From positions 58,350-122,349 of the forward strand of contig JACQAM010000014.1 in assembly GCA_016194975.1 (NCBI GenBank): DNA of 64,000 bases. The letters run 5' to 3'. Under the pieces are notes generated by a model that made no database searches, had not been told where the DNA came from, and worked only from the letters and a program-made list of their open reading frames with translations. Origin of the DNA: Bacteroidota bacterium. GTDB lineage: Bacteria; Bacteroidota; Bacteroidia; Palsa-965. Position 1 is the first letter of the stretch, and each line of letters starts with the position of its first letter. A program made the position numbers and the translations under genes. Positions 32,525 to 43,362 of this stretch are shown here, piece by piece.

Positions 32525-35500
32525 ATGGCCTTGGAAACGACTAAAAAACAGCAACGCATCAATTTCGCAAAAAGCAAAGCGCAAATTGATTATCCGGATT
32601 TTCTGGAGATCCAATTAAAATCATTCCAGGACTTTTTTCAGTTGGAAACTACCAGCGAAAATCGTCAGAACGAAGGGCTCTTCAAAGTTTTCTCGGAGAA
32701 CTTCCCGATCAGTGATGCCCGGAATAATTTCGTTCTCGAATTCCTCGATTATTTTATTGACCCGCCACGTTACTCCATCGATGAGTGCATCGAGCGCGGT
32801 CTCACTCACAGTGTTCCGCTCAAAGCGAAACTGAAATTGTATTGCACAGATCCGGAACACGAAGATTTCGAAACCATCGTCCAGGATGTTTATCTCGGAA
32901 CTATTCCGTACATGACTCCTCGCGCAACTTTCGTTATCAATGGAGCGGAACGTGTGATCGTTTCACAGTTGCATCGCTCGCCCGGAGTTTTCTTCGGTCA
33001 GAGCCGTCACGCTAACGGAACAAAACTTTATTCTGCACGCGTCATTCCGTTTAAAGGATCCTGGATCGAATTCGCAACGGATATTAATAATGTGATGTAT
33101 GCCTACATCGACCGGAAGAAAAAATTACCGGTTACCACCCTTCTTCGCGCTATCGGATGGGAATCAGATAAACAGATCCTCGAACTTTTTGGACTTGCTG
33201 ATGAAGTGAAAGTGAGCAAAGCTGCACTCAAAGCAGTGGTTGGACGTAAACTTGCTGCACGTGTTCTTAAAACATGGGTTGAAGATTTTGTGGATGAAGA
33301 TACCGGCGAAGTGGTTTCTATCGAACGTAATGAAGTGATCATTGACCGCGAAACAATTCTTGAGAATTCTCATATCGATCTTATTGTGGATGCGAATGTG
33401 AAATCAATCATCCTTCACAAAGTCGATTCTGCTAATCTTGATTATTCCATTATTTACAACACGCTTCAGAAAGATACTTCCAATTCGGAAAAAGAAGCGG
33501 TTGAACATATTTATCGTCAGCTCCGTAATGCGGAACCACCTGATGAAGATACTGCACGCGGTATCATTGACAAACTCTTCTTCTCCGATAAACGTTATGA
33601 TCTCGGCGAAGTGGGCCGTTACCGCCTGAATAAAAAACTCAAACAGAATACTTCAGAAGAAACCCGCGTCCTCACAAAAGATGATATCATCCAGATCATC
33701 AAATATCTCATTGAGCTCATTAACTCGAAAGCAGATATAGATGACATTGACCATCTTTCCAATCGTCGTGTGCGCACTGTAGGTGAACAATTGTATTCGC
33801 AATTCGGAGTTGGCCTCGCACGTATGGCGCGTACCATTCGCGAGCGAATGAATGTTCGCGACAACGAAGTGTTCACACCAACAGATCTCATTAATGCGAA
33901 AACACTTTCTTCCGTTATCAATTCATTTTTCGGAACGAACCAGCTTTCACAGTTTATGGATCAGACGAATCCGCTCGCCGAGATCACGCACAAGCGTCGT
34001 CTCTCTGCTCTCGGACCCGGAGGTCTTTCACGTGAGCGTGCAGGATTCGAAGTGCGCGACGTTCACTACACACACTACGGACGTCTCTGCACAATAGAAA
34101 CTCCTGAAGGACCGAACATCGGTTTGATCTCTTCACTTTGTGTTTACGCGAAGATCAATAAACTCGGTTTCATTGAAACTCCTTATCGTACTGTTACGAA
34201 TGGAAAAGTAGATGTGAATAAGCACGTAGTTTATCTCACCGCAGAAGAAGAAGATCAGCGCATCATTGCACAAGCGAATGCAGACATTGATGACAAAGGA
34301 AATTTCCGCGAGAAACGTATCAAGGCACGTTACGAATCAGATTATCCTGTTGTCGATCCTGAACAGATCGCATTGATGGACGTTGCTCCGAACCAGATCG
34401 CATCCATTGCAGCTTCTCTCATTCCGTTCCTCGAACATGATGATGCGAACCGTGCGTTGATGGGATCAAACATGCAACGCCAGGCCGTTCCACTTCTCCG
34501 CCCCGAAGCACCGATCGTTGGTACAGGTCTCGAAGGACTCATTGCCCGCGACTCGCGCGTACTCTGGCAGGCAGAAGGAGATGGAATTGTAGAATACGTA
34601 GACTCAACAGAGATCACTATTCGTTATAACCGGAATGATAAAGATCGCCTGCTGAGTTTTGACGATGATGTAAAAACTTATAAGCTCACCAAATTCCGCA
34701 AGACCAACCAGAGCACCTGCATCAACATCAGACCGATGGTGAAGAAAGGTGACAAGGTGAAACGCGGACATATTCTCTGCGAAGGATACGCAACTAAAGA
34801 AGGTGAGATCGCACTCGGAAGAAATCTCAAAGTGGCATTCATGCCGTGGAAAGGTTACAACTTCGAGGATGCTATTGTCATCAATGAAAAAGTTGTGCGC
34901 GATGATATTTTCACTTCCATTCACATTGATGAATACGTGATGGAAGTGCGCGATACAAAACGCGGACTTGAAGAACTCACAGCAGATATCCCGAACGTTT
35001 CTGAAGAAGCGACAAAAGATCTCGACGAGAACGGGTTGATCCGTGTGGGTGCTGAAGTGAAAGAAGGAGATATTCTCATTGGTAAAATCACACCAAAAGG
35101 TGAAACTGATCCTTCGCCGGAAGAAAAACTTCTTCGTGCGATCTTCGGCGATAAAGCCGGCGATGTGAAAGATGCATCATTGAAAGTTCCGCCTTCTATC
35201 CGCGGAGTGATCATTGATAAAAAACTTTTCTCCCGTGCTATCAAAGACAAAAAAGCAAAAGCCGACGAGAAATCGCTCGTTGAAAAGATCGACAAGGAAG
35301 AAGCTGTGGAAGCTTCTGCTCTCCGAGAAACACTTATTGAAAAACTTACTTCAGTGCTCAGCGGAAAAACCTGCGCCGGAGTTTTCAGTAACCTGAAAGA
35401 AGAGGTTGTCGAGAAAGGAATAAAGTTCACCGGAAAAGTTCTCGAGAAGATCGATTTCAATAATGTGAATTCTTCCAAGTGGACCAACGATCATGATGCG

Positions 35501-36340
35501 AATGAAATGGTGAAAACCATTCTTCATAATTTCAATATCAAGTTCAATGATCTCGGCGGAATTTACAAACGCAAAAAATTTGCACTCCAGGTGGGTGATG
35601 AATTACCAGCGGGAATCGTTCAGCTTGCAAAAGTTTACATCGCGAAAAAACGTAAACTGAAAGTCGGTGATAAAATGGCCGGCCGCCACGGAAACAAAGG
35701 AATCGTTGCGCGTATCGTGCGCGATGAAGACATGCCTTTCCTCGATGACGGAACACCGGTTGATATTGTGCTCAATCCGCTTGGCGTTCCTTCACGGATG
35801 AACCTCGGACAGATCTATGAAACTGTTCTTGCGTGGGCCGGACAAAAACTCGGAATGAAATTCTCGACACCGATTTTCGACGGAGCAACTATTGATGAGA
35901 TCAACGGATATACTGACCAGGCAAGTTTGCCGCGTTACGGACGTACTTTCCTCACTGATGGAGGAACGGGAGAACGTTTCGATCAGCCTGCAACAGTTGG
36001 TATCATTTACATGTTGAAACTCGGACACATGGTTGACGATAAAATGCACGCGCGTTCCATCGGACCTTATTCGCTTATCACCCAGCAACCGCTCGGTGGT
36101 AAAGCGCAATTCGGTGGACAGCGTTTCGGTGAGATGGAAGTGTGGGCGCTCGAAGCATTCGGTGCTGCGAACATCCTGCAGGAAATCCTCACAATAAAAT
36201 CAGACGACGTAGTTGGCCGTGCAAAAGCATACGAAGCGATCGTGAAAGGCGATAACATGCCTACTCCGGGAATTCCGGAATCGTTCAACGTGTTGCTGCA
36301 CGAACTCCGTGGCCTTGCATTGAATGTCAGTCTTGACTGA
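32525..36340 (+). CDS. rpoB: DNA-directed RNA polymerase subunit beta
   Basis: 1271 residues, full length for the phylum. The rifampicin-pocket region ([17 protein letters not shown]...[13 protein letters not shown]) has wild-type-like residues. Late catalytic region [10 protein letters not shown] and the C-terminal [21 protein letters not shown] are present. Forms the catalytic core with beta-prime, encoded 42 bp downstream. Confidence 0.98.
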   Translation: MALETTKKQQRINFAKSKAQIDYPDFLEIQLKSFQDFFQLETTSENRQNEGLFKVFSENFPISDARNNFVLEFLDYFIDPPRYSIDECIERGLTHSVPLKAKLKLYCTDPEHEDFETIVQDVYLGTIPYMTPRATFVINGAERVIVSQLHRSPGVFFGQSRHANGTKLYSARVIPFKGSWIEFATDINNVMYAYIDRKKKLPVTTLLRAIGWESDKQILELFGLADEVKVSKAALKAVVGRKLAARVLKTWVEDFVDEDTGEVVSIERNEVIIDRETILENSHIDLIVDANVKSIILHKVDSANLDYSIIYNTLQKDTSNSEKEAVEHIYRQLRNAEPPDEDTARGIIDKLFFSDKRYDLGEVGRYRLNKKLKQNTSEETRVLTKDDIIQIIKYLIELINSKADIDDIDHLSNRRVRTVGEQLYSQFGVGLARMARTIRERMNVRDNEVFTPTDLINAKTLSSVINSFFGTNQLSQFMDQTNPLAEITHKRRLSALGPGGLSRERAGFEVRDVHYTHYGRLCTIETPEGPNIGLISSLCVYAKINKLGFIETPYRTVTNGKVDVNKHVVYLTAEEEDQRIIAQANADIDDKGNFREKRIKARYESDYPVVDPEQIALMDVAPNQIASIAASLIPFLEHDDANRALMGSNMQRQAVPLLRPEAPIVGTGLEGLIARDSRVLWQAEGDGIVEYVDSTEITIRYNRNDKDRLLSFDDDVKTYKLTKFRKTNQSTCINIRPMVKKGDKVKRGHILCEGYATKEGEIALGRNLKVAFMPWKGYNFEDAIVINEKVVRDDIFTSIHIDEYVMEVRDTKRGLEELTADIPNVSEEATKDLDENGLIRVGAEVKEGDILIGKITPKGETDPSPEEKLLRAIFGDKAGDVKDASLKVPPSIRGVIIDKKLFSRAIKDKKAKADEKSLVEKIDKEEAVEASALRETLIEKLTSVLSGKTCAGVFSNLKEEVVEKGIKFTGKVLEKIDFNNVNSSKWTNDHDANEMVKTILHNFNIKFNDLGGIYKRKKFALQVGDELPAGIVQLAKVYIAKKRKLKVGDKMAGRHGNKGIVARIVRDEDMPFLDDGTPVDIVLNPLGVPSRMNLGQIYETVLAWAGQKLGMKFSTPIFDGATIDEINGYTDQASLPRYGRTFLTDGGTGERFDQPATVGIIYMLKLGHMVDDKMHARSIGPYSLITQQPLGGKAQFGGQRFGEMEVWALEAFGAANILQEILTIKSDDVVGRAKAYEAIVKGDNMPTPGIPESFNVLLHELRGLALNVSLD

Positions 36341-36382
36341 AAAAGAGTTTTTCATTATTAAACGAACGTAATAACTCGCAAT

Positions 36383-39300
36383 ATGTCTTTCCGAAAAGAA
36401 GTAAAAATAAAAAGCAACTTCTCTACCATCACGATCAGTCTCGCCTCACCAGAGTCGATTCTCGAACGTTCGAGCGGAGAAGTTTTGAAACCGGAGACCA
36501 TTAATTATCGCACGTACAAACCTGAACGCGATGGTTTGTTCTGCGAAAGGATTTTTGGTCCTGTTAAAGATTGGGAATGCCACTGCGGTAAATACAAACG
36601 TATCCGCTACAAAGGGATTGTTTGCGACCGGTGCGGTGTGGAAGTAACGGAGAAAAAAGTTCGCCGCGAAAGAATGGGACACATCAATCTTACTGTTCCT
36701 GTTGCGCACATCTGGTATTTCCGTTCTCTTCCGAATAAGATCGGTTATCTTCTTGGTTTGCCAACGAAGAAACTCGACATGATCATTTACTACGAACGTT
36801 ATGTAGTGATCAATGCCGGGATCAAAGGTGCCGACGGGATCAACTATATGGATTTTCTCACTGAAGAACAGTATCTTGAAATTCTTGAAACACTTCCGAA
36901 AGAAAATCTTTATCTCGATGATCATGATCCGAATAAGTTCATTGCGAAAATGGGAGCAGAAGCATTGTATGATCTTCTGCAACGCATAAAGCTCGATGAA
37001 CTTTCTTATGAACTCCGTCACAAAGCGAATAACGAAACTTCACAACAAAGAAAAAATGAAGCGTTGAAACGTCTTCAGGTTGTGGAAGCTTTCCGCCAGG
37101 CAAATAAAAATGTGCAGAACAATCCGGAATGGATGATCATCAAAGTTGTTCCGGTCATTCCGCCTGAATTGCGTCCGCTTGTTCCGCTTGATGGTGGCCG
37201 TTTTGCAACTTCTGACCTCAATGATCTTTATCGCCGCGTTATCATCCGCAATAATCGTTTGAAGCGTCTCATCGAGATCAAAGCTCCTGATGTGATTTTG
37301 CGAAATGAGAAACGTATGTTGCAGGAAGCTGTCGATTCACTCTTCGATAATTCACGCAAATCAAATGCGGTTAAAACAGAATCGAATCGTGCGCTCAAAT
37401 CTCTTTCTGATTCACTCAAAGGAAAACAAGGACGTTTCCGCCAGAACCTTCTCGGAAAACGTGTCGACTATTCTGCACGTTCAGTAATTGTCGTTGGACC
37501 TGAATTGAAATTGCACGAATGCGGTTTGCCGAAAGATATGGCTGCAGAATTATTCAAGCCATTTATCATTCGCAAACTTATTGAAAGAGGAATTGTGAAG
37601 ACCGTGAAATCGGCAAAGAAAATTGTTGATCGTAAAGATGCAGTGGTGTGGGATATTCTTGAGAATGTTCTGAAAGGACATCCTGTTCTGCTCAATCGTG
37701 CTCCTACTCTTCACCGCCTCGGTATCCAGGCGTTCCAGCCAAAACTCATCGAAGGAAAAGCTATTCAGCTTCACCCACTCGTGTGTACTGCGTTCAACGC
37801 CGACTTCGACGGTGACCAGATGGCCGTGCACGTTCCGCTTGGAAATGCTGCCATTCTCGAAGCGCAGATACTCATGCTCGCTGCACACAACATTCTGAAT
37901 CCTGCCAACGGTGCGCCTATCGCAGTTCCTTCACAGGACATGGTGCTTGGTCTTTACTACATGACCAAAGGCATGAAGACAGATGATAAAGTAAAAGTGA
38001 AAGGCGAAGGATTGAAATTCTATAATTCGGAAGAAGCGATCATTGCTTACAACGAAGGCCGAGTTCACCTCAATGCATTTGTGAAAGTGCGTGTGAATAA
38101 TATGAATGATAATGGCGTGATCAAACCCGGCGTGATCGAAACTACATTGGGAAGAATTCTTTTCAACCAGGTAGTTCCTGCTGAAGTTGGTTACATCAAT
38201 GAACTGCTCACGAAAAAATCATTGCGCGATATTATCGGAACCGTGTTGAAAGAAACAGGAATGGCGAAGACCTCGAAATTCCTCGACGATATTAAAGAAC
38301 TCGGATTCCGCATGGCGTTCAAAGGCGGATTGTCTTTCAACCTCGGAGATATTATCATTCCGCAGGAAAAAGATAAAATGATCGCTGAAGCAAATGACCA
38401 GGTGGAAGAGGTGAGGAACAATTACAACATGGGCTTCATCACGAATAACGAACGTTACAATCAAACGATCGACATCTGGACACATACAAATAACAGAATT
38501 ACTAAACGTGTCCTCGATCAGTTGTCATCCGATCGTCAGGGATTCAATCCTGTTTACATGATGCTGGATTCAGGCGCACGCGGATCGAAAGAACAGATCA
38601 AACAGCTTGGTGGAATGCGCGGATTGATGGCGAAACCTTCGAAAGCTGGTGCAGCAGGAGGAGAGATCATCGAAAATCCTGTCATCTCGAATTTCAAAGA
38701 AGGCCTTTCCATTCTTGAATATTTTATTTCCACGCACGGTGCGCGTAAAGGTCTTGCCGATACCGCTCTTAAAACTGCCGATGCCGGTTACCTCACCCGT
38801 CGTCTAGTTGACGTTGCACAGGATGTGATCATCACTGAAGAAGATTGCGGAACACTTCGCGGTCTTATTGCAACTCCGTTGAAAAAGAATGACGAGATTG
38901 TTGAACCGCTTCACGATCGTATTCTTGGCCGCACAACTGTTCATGATGTTTTCGATCCACAAACAGGAGATCTCATCATTGAATCAGGAAATGAGATCAC
39001 GGAAAATTATGCTGTGCGCATTGACAACACTGCGATCGAATCTCTCGAGATCCGTTCCGTACTCACCTGCGAATCGAAACAAGGTGTGTGCGCAAAATGT
39101 TACGGAAGAAATCTCGCTTCAGGAAGAATGGTGCAGCAGGGAGAAGCCGTTGGCGTTATCGCTGCACAATCTATCGGTGAGCCGGGAACACAGCTCACAC
39201 TCCGTACATTCCACGTTGGTGGTGTTGCAGGTGGCGCCGCTGCTGCTTCAAAACTCGAAGCTAAATACGATGGCATCATCGAAATTGATGAATTGCGTAC

Positions 39301-40675
39301 TGTAAAAAGAAAAACTGATAATGGAAATGTGGACGTGGTGATCGGCCGTTCTGCAGAAATGCGCATCATCGACCTCAACACGAAGATCGTTCTTACTACA
39401 GGAAATATTCCTTACGGTTCTCAACTCTATGTGAAGAACGGAGAGACGGTGAAAAAAGGTTCTACGATTTGCGATTGGGATCCTTACAACGCTGTTATCG
39501 TTTCTGAATTCGGTGGTAAGATAGAATTCGATCACATCGAAGAAGGAATTACTTTCCGCGAAGAAGCCGATGAACAAACAGGTTTCACTGAGAAAGTGAT
39601 CATCGAATCAAAAGACAAAACAAAAAATCCTTCCATCCGCATCATCAGCGGTACGGATATTCTGAAAACGTACAACATCCCGGTTTCTTCTCACGTCATT
39701 GTTGAAGACAAAAATAAAATCGAAGCCGGACAGATCCTTGTAAAAATTCCACGCGCACTCGGAAAATCAGGTGACATTACCGGCGGCCTTCCACGTGTTA
39801 CAGAATTATTCGAGGCACGTAATCCTTCGAATCCGGCAGTTGTTTCCGAGATCGACGGAATTGTTTCTTTCGGAAAAATAAAACGTGGTAACCGTGAAGT
39901 GATCGTTGAATCGCGCACAGGCGAACGCAAAACTTATCTCGTTCCGCTTTCGAAACATATTCTCGTGCAGGAAAACGATTTCATCCGCGCAGGTGAAGCA
40001 TTGTCTGACGGATCCATTTCTCCCGGAGATATTCTCGCGATCAAAGGGCCGACTGCGGTTCAGGAATATCTTGTGAATGAAGTGCAGGAAGTTTATCGCT
40101 TGCAGGGTGTGAAGATCAATGACAAACATTTCGAAGTGATCGTTCGCCAGATGATGAGAAAAGTAGAGATCGTTGATCCGGGCGATACCATGTTCCTCGA
40201 AACACAGATCGCGAACAAAGCGGATTTCATGGAAGAGAACGATCGTCTCTTCAGTAAAAAAGTTGTTGTTGAGATCGGCGATTCTGCATCGATGAAAGCA
40301 GGACAAATTGTTTCTGCAAGAAAACTCCGCGATGAAAATTCCATGTTGAAACGCAAAGACATGAAGCAGGTTGAATTCCGCGATGCGGTTCCTGCAACAT
40401 CTTCGCAAATCCTCCAGGGAATTACACGCGCATCGCTTCAAACGAACAGCTGGGTTTCTGCTGCATCTTTCCAGGAAACAACGAAAGTGCTCAACGAAGC
40501 TGCGGTCAACGGAAAAGTGGATACACTCAACGGACTCAAGGAAAATGTTATTGTCGGCCACCTTATTCCTGCAGGAACAGGCCACCGCACGTACGAGAAA
40601 CTTGTGGTCGGTTCGAAAGATGAATACGAACGTCTTCTCCAGGCGAAGAAAGAGGCGATGGAAGAAGAAGTGTAA
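36383..40675 (+). CDS. rpoC: DNA-directed RNA polymerase subunit beta-prime
   Basis: 1430 residues. N-terminal zinc site CHCGKYKR...CDRCGVEV (about 66-88), active-site [12 protein letters not shown] with the three Mg-binding Asp (about 471-482), bridge helix/trigger-loop region [16 protein letters not shown] and the second cysteine cluster [13 protein letters not shown]. Complete and unremarkable. Followed by a strong terminator. Confidence 0.98.
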   Translation: MSFRKEVKIKSNFSTITISLASPESILERSSGEVLKPETINYRTYKPERDGLFCERIFGPVKDWECHCGKYKRIRYKGIVCDRCGVEVTEKKVRRERMGHINLTVPVAHIWYFRSLPNKIGYLLGLPTKKLDMIIYYERYVVINAGIKGADGINYMDFLTEEQYLEILETLPKENLYLDDHDPNKFIAKMGAEALYDLLQRIKLDELSYELRHKANNETSQQRKNEALKRLQVVEAFRQANKNVQNNPEWMIIKVVPVIPPELRPLVPLDGGRFATSDLNDLYRRVIIRNNRLKRLIEIKAPDVILRNEKRMLQEAVDSLFDNSRKSNAVKTESNRALKSLSDSLKGKQGRFRQNLLGKRVDYSARSVIVVGPELKLHECGLPKDMAAELFKPFIIRKLIERGIVKTVKSAKKIVDRKDAVVWDILENVLKGHPVLLNRAPTLHRLGIQAFQPKLIEGKAIQLHPLVCTAFNADFDGDQMAVHVPLGNAAILEAQILMLAAHNILNPANGAPIAVPSQDMVLGLYYMTKGMKTDDKVKVKGEGLKFYNSEEAIIAYNEGRVHLNAFVKVRVNNMNDNGVIKPGVIETTLGRILFNQVVPAEVGYINELLTKKSLRDIIGTVLKETGMAKTSKFLDDIKELGFRMAFKGGLSFNLGDIIIPQEKDKMIAEANDQVEEVRNNYNMGFITNNERYNQTIDIWTHTNNRITKRVLDQLSSDRQGFNPVYMMLDSGARGSKEQIKQLGGMRGLMAKPSKAGAAGGEIIENPVISNFKEGLSILEYFISTHGARKGLADTALKTADAGYLTRRLVDVAQDVIITEEDCGTLRGLIATPLKKNDEIVEPLHDRILGRTTVHDVFDPQTGDLIIESGNEITENYAVRIDNTAIESLEIRSVLTCESKQGVCAKCYGRNLASGRMVQQGEAVGVIAAQSIGEPGTQLTLRTFHVGGVAGGAAAASKLEAKYDGIIEIDELRTVKRKTDNGNVDVVIGRSAEMRIIDLNTKIVLTTGNIPYGSQLYVKNGETVKKGSTICDWDPYNAVIVSEFGGKIEFDHIEEGITFREEADEQTGFTEKVIIESKDKTKNPSIRIISGTDILKTYNIPVSSHVIVEDKNKIEAGQILVKIPRALGKSGDITGGLPRVTELFEARNPSNPAVVSEIDGIVSFGKIKRGNREVIVESRTGERKTYLVPLSKHILVQENDFIRAGEALSDGSISPGDILAIKGPTAVQEYLVNEVQEVYRLQGVKINDKHFEVIVRQMMRKVEIVDPGDTMFLETQIANKADFMEENDRLFSKKVVVEIGDSASMKAGQIVSARKLRDENSMLKRKDMKQVEFRDAVPATSSQILQGITRASLQTNSWVSAASFQETTKVLNEAAVNGKVDTLNGLKENVIVGHLIPAGTGHRTYEKLVVGSKDEYERLLQAKKEAMEEEV

Positions 40676-40695
40676 ATATTCTTTGATTGAAATTC

Positions 40696-40729
40696 AGAAG
40701 CTGTCCATTTACGGGCAGCTTCTTTTTTT
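40696..40729 (+). terminator. Intrinsic terminator after rpoC
   Basis: 11-bp stem (AGAAGCTGTCC / GGGCAGCTTCT, one G-U pair) with loop ATTTAC, followed by seven Ts. It closes the rpoBC transcript 20 bp after the stop codon. Confidence 0.9.
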
Positions 40730-40779
40730 ACCGATCAAAAACAATTTGCAACTGCACCTTATTTATTATCTTGCTTACT

Positions 40780-41190
40780 GTGAAAACAAATTTATCGGAG
40801 CCCTGTAATAAAGTCGATCTTGGATTTGCGGTGTATGAAAAACGCAGCGATGACGTGATCGTGCTTCGGTTGACAGATGATCTCAGGATCGATTCCGGAA
40901 AAGCAGAATTAATGAATGGAGCGCTTACAAAAATTACCGGTGGCAAGCCGAAGAAGATCCTGGTGATGAATGGAAAATTCACTTCTGCAGATCACGATGC
41001 ACGGATCCTACTCGCTTCCAATCAGAAATTATTGCAAGTGGAGAAAGTTGCCGTTACCATTTATTCACTCTCCCAGCGATTGCTCGCCAATTTCTTTTTG
41101 CAATTTAATAAACCTTCGTATCGCATCCGGTTTTTCACCGATGCTGGTTCTGCAGAGAAATGGCTGCTCGACAAAAGAAACAATCAATAA
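40780..41190 (+). CDS. SpoIIAA/STAS-like domain protein
   Basis: 136 residues from GTG 40780; an ORF extension upstream passes through the rpoC terminator and is unlikely to be translated. It is soluble with alternating strands and helices (VIVLRLTDDLRID, KKILVMNGKF, EKVAVTIYS) and ends in RFFTDAGSAEKWL, the closing strand-helix typical of SpoIIAA-like STAS proteins in Bacteroidota. Role unknown. The DUF3467 gene follows after 9 bp. Confidence 0.65.
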   Translation: MKTNLSEPCNKVDLGFAVYEKRSDDVIVLRLTDDLRIDSGKAELMNGALTKITGGKPKKILVMNGKFTSADHDARILLASNQKLLQVEKVAVTIYSLSQRLLANFFLQFNKPSYRIRFFTDAGSAEKWLLDKRNNQ

Positions 41191-41199
41191 AAAAATATC

Positions 41200-41520
41200 A
41201 TGAAAGAAGAAGCACAGAACCAACAGCAACTCAATATCGAACTCAACGAGGAAATCGCTTCAGGAATTTATTCCAACTTCGCCGTCATCACACATTCCAG
41301 TTCGGAATTCGTTCTTGATTTTATCCAGGTGATGCCCGGCGTTCCTAAAGCGCGCGTGAAGTCGAGAATTATTCTTGCGCCGCAACATGCGAAAAGATTA
41401 TTGAAAGCCATGAAAGAAAATGTTGCGCGGTTCGAACAGTCGAATGGTGTGATCGCCGATGTGGAATTACCACCGAATGTTTTCCCCATGAATTTCGGCG
41501 GGCCACAAGGGCAGGCGTAG
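41200..41520 (+). CDS. DUF3467 domain protein
   Basis: 106 residues. NIELNEEIASGIYSNFAVI and SSSEFVLDFIQVMPGVPKARVKSRIILAPQHAKRLL match the DUF3467 family, small soluble proteins of unknown function found across bacteria and typically close to housekeeping genes. The sequence is complete. It likely shares a transcript with the preceding gene and converges on hsp20. Confidence 0.85.
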   Translation: MKEEAQNQQQLNIELNEEIASGIYSNFAVITHSSSEFVLDFIQVMPGVPKARVKSRIILAPQHAKRLLKAMKENVARFEQSNGVIADVELPPNVFPMNFGGPQGQA

Positions 41521-41552
41521 GAGCAGCAGGAGTCAGTGGCAGTAAGCAGAAA

Positions 41553-41570
41553 GGAAACCTCGCGATCTCC
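41553..41570 (-). terminator. Hairpin terminator of hsp20 (GNRA loop)
   Basis: On the minus strand GGAGATC-GCGA-GGTTTCC forms a 7-bp stem (two wobble pairs) with a GCGA tetraloop and a modest T-rich tail. It differs at only one base from the hairpin at 43321-43338. Confidence 0.7.
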
Positions 41571-41590
41571 TCTCTTCAAAGTTCAGTCGC

Positions 41591-42037
41591 TCACGCAACC
41601 TGGACTTCTTTTTTCCGCTTCGCCGGTTCGATCGTTTTTTTCGAGAGGGTGAGTTTTAATACACCTTCGTCGTACTTCGCCGTTACGTTTTCGTCACTGC
41701 TGTTTTCCGGAAGCGAAAAAGAACGGCTGAATTGATTGTAACTGAATTCACGCCGCGTGTAATTCTTTTCTTTTTCTTCCGTCTCTTCTTTGTGTTCTGC
41801 CGAGATGTTGAGAATGCCGTTTTCCACTACGATTTCGAAATCATTTTTTCTGAAGCCGGGTGCGGCTACTTCGATGCTGAAATCTTTTTCATTTTCAATT
41901 ACATTCACGGCAGGAATCCATTCTGCTTCGAAGGTTGGAAAAAGAGAATTGCCGAAGAACCGGTCGGTGTCAAAAAAATCGGACAAGAATGTGCGTACTG
42001 CCGGATGATTACCATTGGTGCGTTTAATGAGTGTCAT
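41591..42037 (-). CDS. Hsp20/alpha-crystallin family small heat shock protein
   Basis: 148 residues. Alpha-crystallin domain at about 35-135 with APGFRKNDFEIVVENGILNIS (split at about 58-78), FSRSFSLPE and the C-terminal KYDEGVLKLTL beta strand. A short C-terminal extension (TIEPAKRKKEVQVA) contains an I/V-x-V-like tail used for oligomer assembly. ATP-independent chaperone that holds unfolding proteins. Encoded alone, with its own terminator. Confidence 0.93.
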   Translation of the reverse strand: MTLIKRTNGNHPAVRTFLSDFFDTDRFFGNSLFPTFEAEWIPAVNVIENEKDFSIEVAAPGFRKNDFEIVVENGILNISAEHKEETEEKEKNYTRREFSYNQFSRSFSLPENSSDENVTAKYDEGVLKLTLSKKTIEPAKRKKEVQVA

Positions 42038-42176
42038 GAGTTTTGTTTTTTTAGGTGAATTGATCAGTGTGATTTAACGGAGTCAAAATTATTTCACAGC
42101 TGAAACATTAGCGATGACACCGGTCAACCGCGTTGATGATTTTTGTCAGCGGGATATTTTTCAGGAATTGTTCCTC

Positions 42177-43046
42177 TCAGATAAATAGATCTTCCACAAA
42201 CGCCGGAGTTTTTTTCCGCATCACCATTTCACGAACGAATTGTTTTCCCTCGAGCGTGCGCATGAGAAAATTCTTTTTCTTTCCGTTTGTGGCGATAAGT
42301 GTGCAGTCGAGTAAATGCGATTTGCGAACTGCAGAACCATATCGCGTGACCGTGATCGTGTAACGGTGAATGTCAATTTTTGCCACATCTTCCCATCGAT
42401 AAGATTTTCTCAACAGGTTTTTTTTTATGCGGATGAAATTTTCATCGGTGGTGATCTTGTGATACGTGAGCAATAAATAAGTTGCGAAAAGCGCAGTGAC
42501 ACCAAGCCCGATGAAAAAATTTCCTGCGAATACGCTGGCGAAGACCAATAAAAAAATAAGAATCGTCATGTTGTTGAATAAGATCTGCGAGGTGCGCGAA
42601 TGGCCCACAAGAACTGCTTTCGTCATGAACCACCACGATTGCAACGGATAACTCCGCCTCGCCGTTATATCTGCAAGATCAATTTCTCTTGCCTGCATCT
42701 GGTTGTCGATGATGCACGTCGATGGAATTTTCTTTTTCAGTTCGCGCAAAAATAATTTTGCTTCTTCATCCGTGATATCAAATCGCAGCGATTGAAATTT
42801 ATTTTCACCAGCACCATTTAATGTTTTTATATCGAGCCGCAATTTATCTGTTTCCAGTCGGCTCGTCATCCGGCATTTTCTCAGTGTAATGCTGCTGATA
42901 TTTTTCAGAGGAACAAATCTTTCCCGTAACGTCCTCGCGAAAAGCTGATCGTCGGAAGTAAAACCCATTACTACCGGAATGGTACTCGTGCCGGAAAAAT
43001 TATATTGGCTGATGAGCGGGGAGGGTGAACTGGAAGAAGGGATCAT
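42177..43046 (-). CDS. Membrane protein with PH-like domains, unknown function
   Basis: 289 residues, no signal peptide. Soluble N-terminal half (about 25-110) with repeated strands resembling a bacterial PH-like fold (TLRERFVPLKNISSITL). Two membrane helices at about 160-195 (ILIFLLVFASVFAGNFFIGLGVTALFATYLL). The C-terminal part (about 200-270) again has PH-like character (NFIRIKKNLLRKSYRWEDVAKIDIHRYTITV). Family not recognised with certainty; the alternation of PH-like strands around a helical hairpin is similar to bPH2-type proteins. Confidence 0.65.
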   Translation of the reverse strand: MIPSSSSPSPLISQYNFSGTSTIPVVMGFTSDDQLFARTLRERFVPLKNISSITLRKCRMTSRLETDKLRLDIKTLNGAGENKFQSLRFDITDEEAKLFLRELKKKIPSTCIIDNQMQAREIDLADITARRSYPLQSWWFMTKAVLVGHSRTSQILFNNMTILIFLLVFASVFAGNFFIGLGVTALFATYLLLTYHKITTDENFIRIKKNLLRKSYRWEDVAKIDIHRYTITVTRYGSAVRKSHLLDCTLIATNGKKKNFLMRTLEGKQFVREMVMRKKTPAFVEDLFI

Positions 43047-43362
43047 TATTATTTATTCTTGTCTTTCTGATTATTCATGCATTGGTGAATTAAATTTTTA
43101 TTGCCACGATATAAGATCAATCGCAGGTTTACTTTCAGGGAATACGTCGATTAGTTGTAAATTGCAAATGAAATTATGGAAAATTAGCGAATGAAAAAAT
43201 AGAAATTGATTCCCTGCTTGGGTAGGCATGTTCGGTGCAGCACTCATTCTTTTCTTTTGTTATCATCCCGGTATAAAATTCAGGATCAAAGAGGAGTATA
43301 AAAATTTTCCTAACAAAAAAGGAAACCTCACGATCTCCTTTCCCATTTCAAATCAATAAAAT
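43047..43362. other. 316-bp intergenic region
   Basis: AT-rich, no gene found on either strand. It holds the terminator at 43318-43341 and the probable promoter region of the preceding minus-strand gene. No clear consensus promoter was seen. Confidence 0.4.
43318..43341 (-). terminator. Intrinsic terminator of the secreted T9SS protein gene
   Basis: Minus strand AAAGGAGATC-GTGA-GGTTTCCTTT: 10-bp stem, GTGA (GNRA) tetraloop and six Ts. Same stem as the hsp20 terminator. Confidence 0.85.

Noticed and set aside
39806..40585. 259-codon frame antisense to rpoC
   Set aside because: It lies wholly inside rpoC on the opposite strand and its composition is that of a mirror frame (His/Cys/Phe-rich); no family resemblance.
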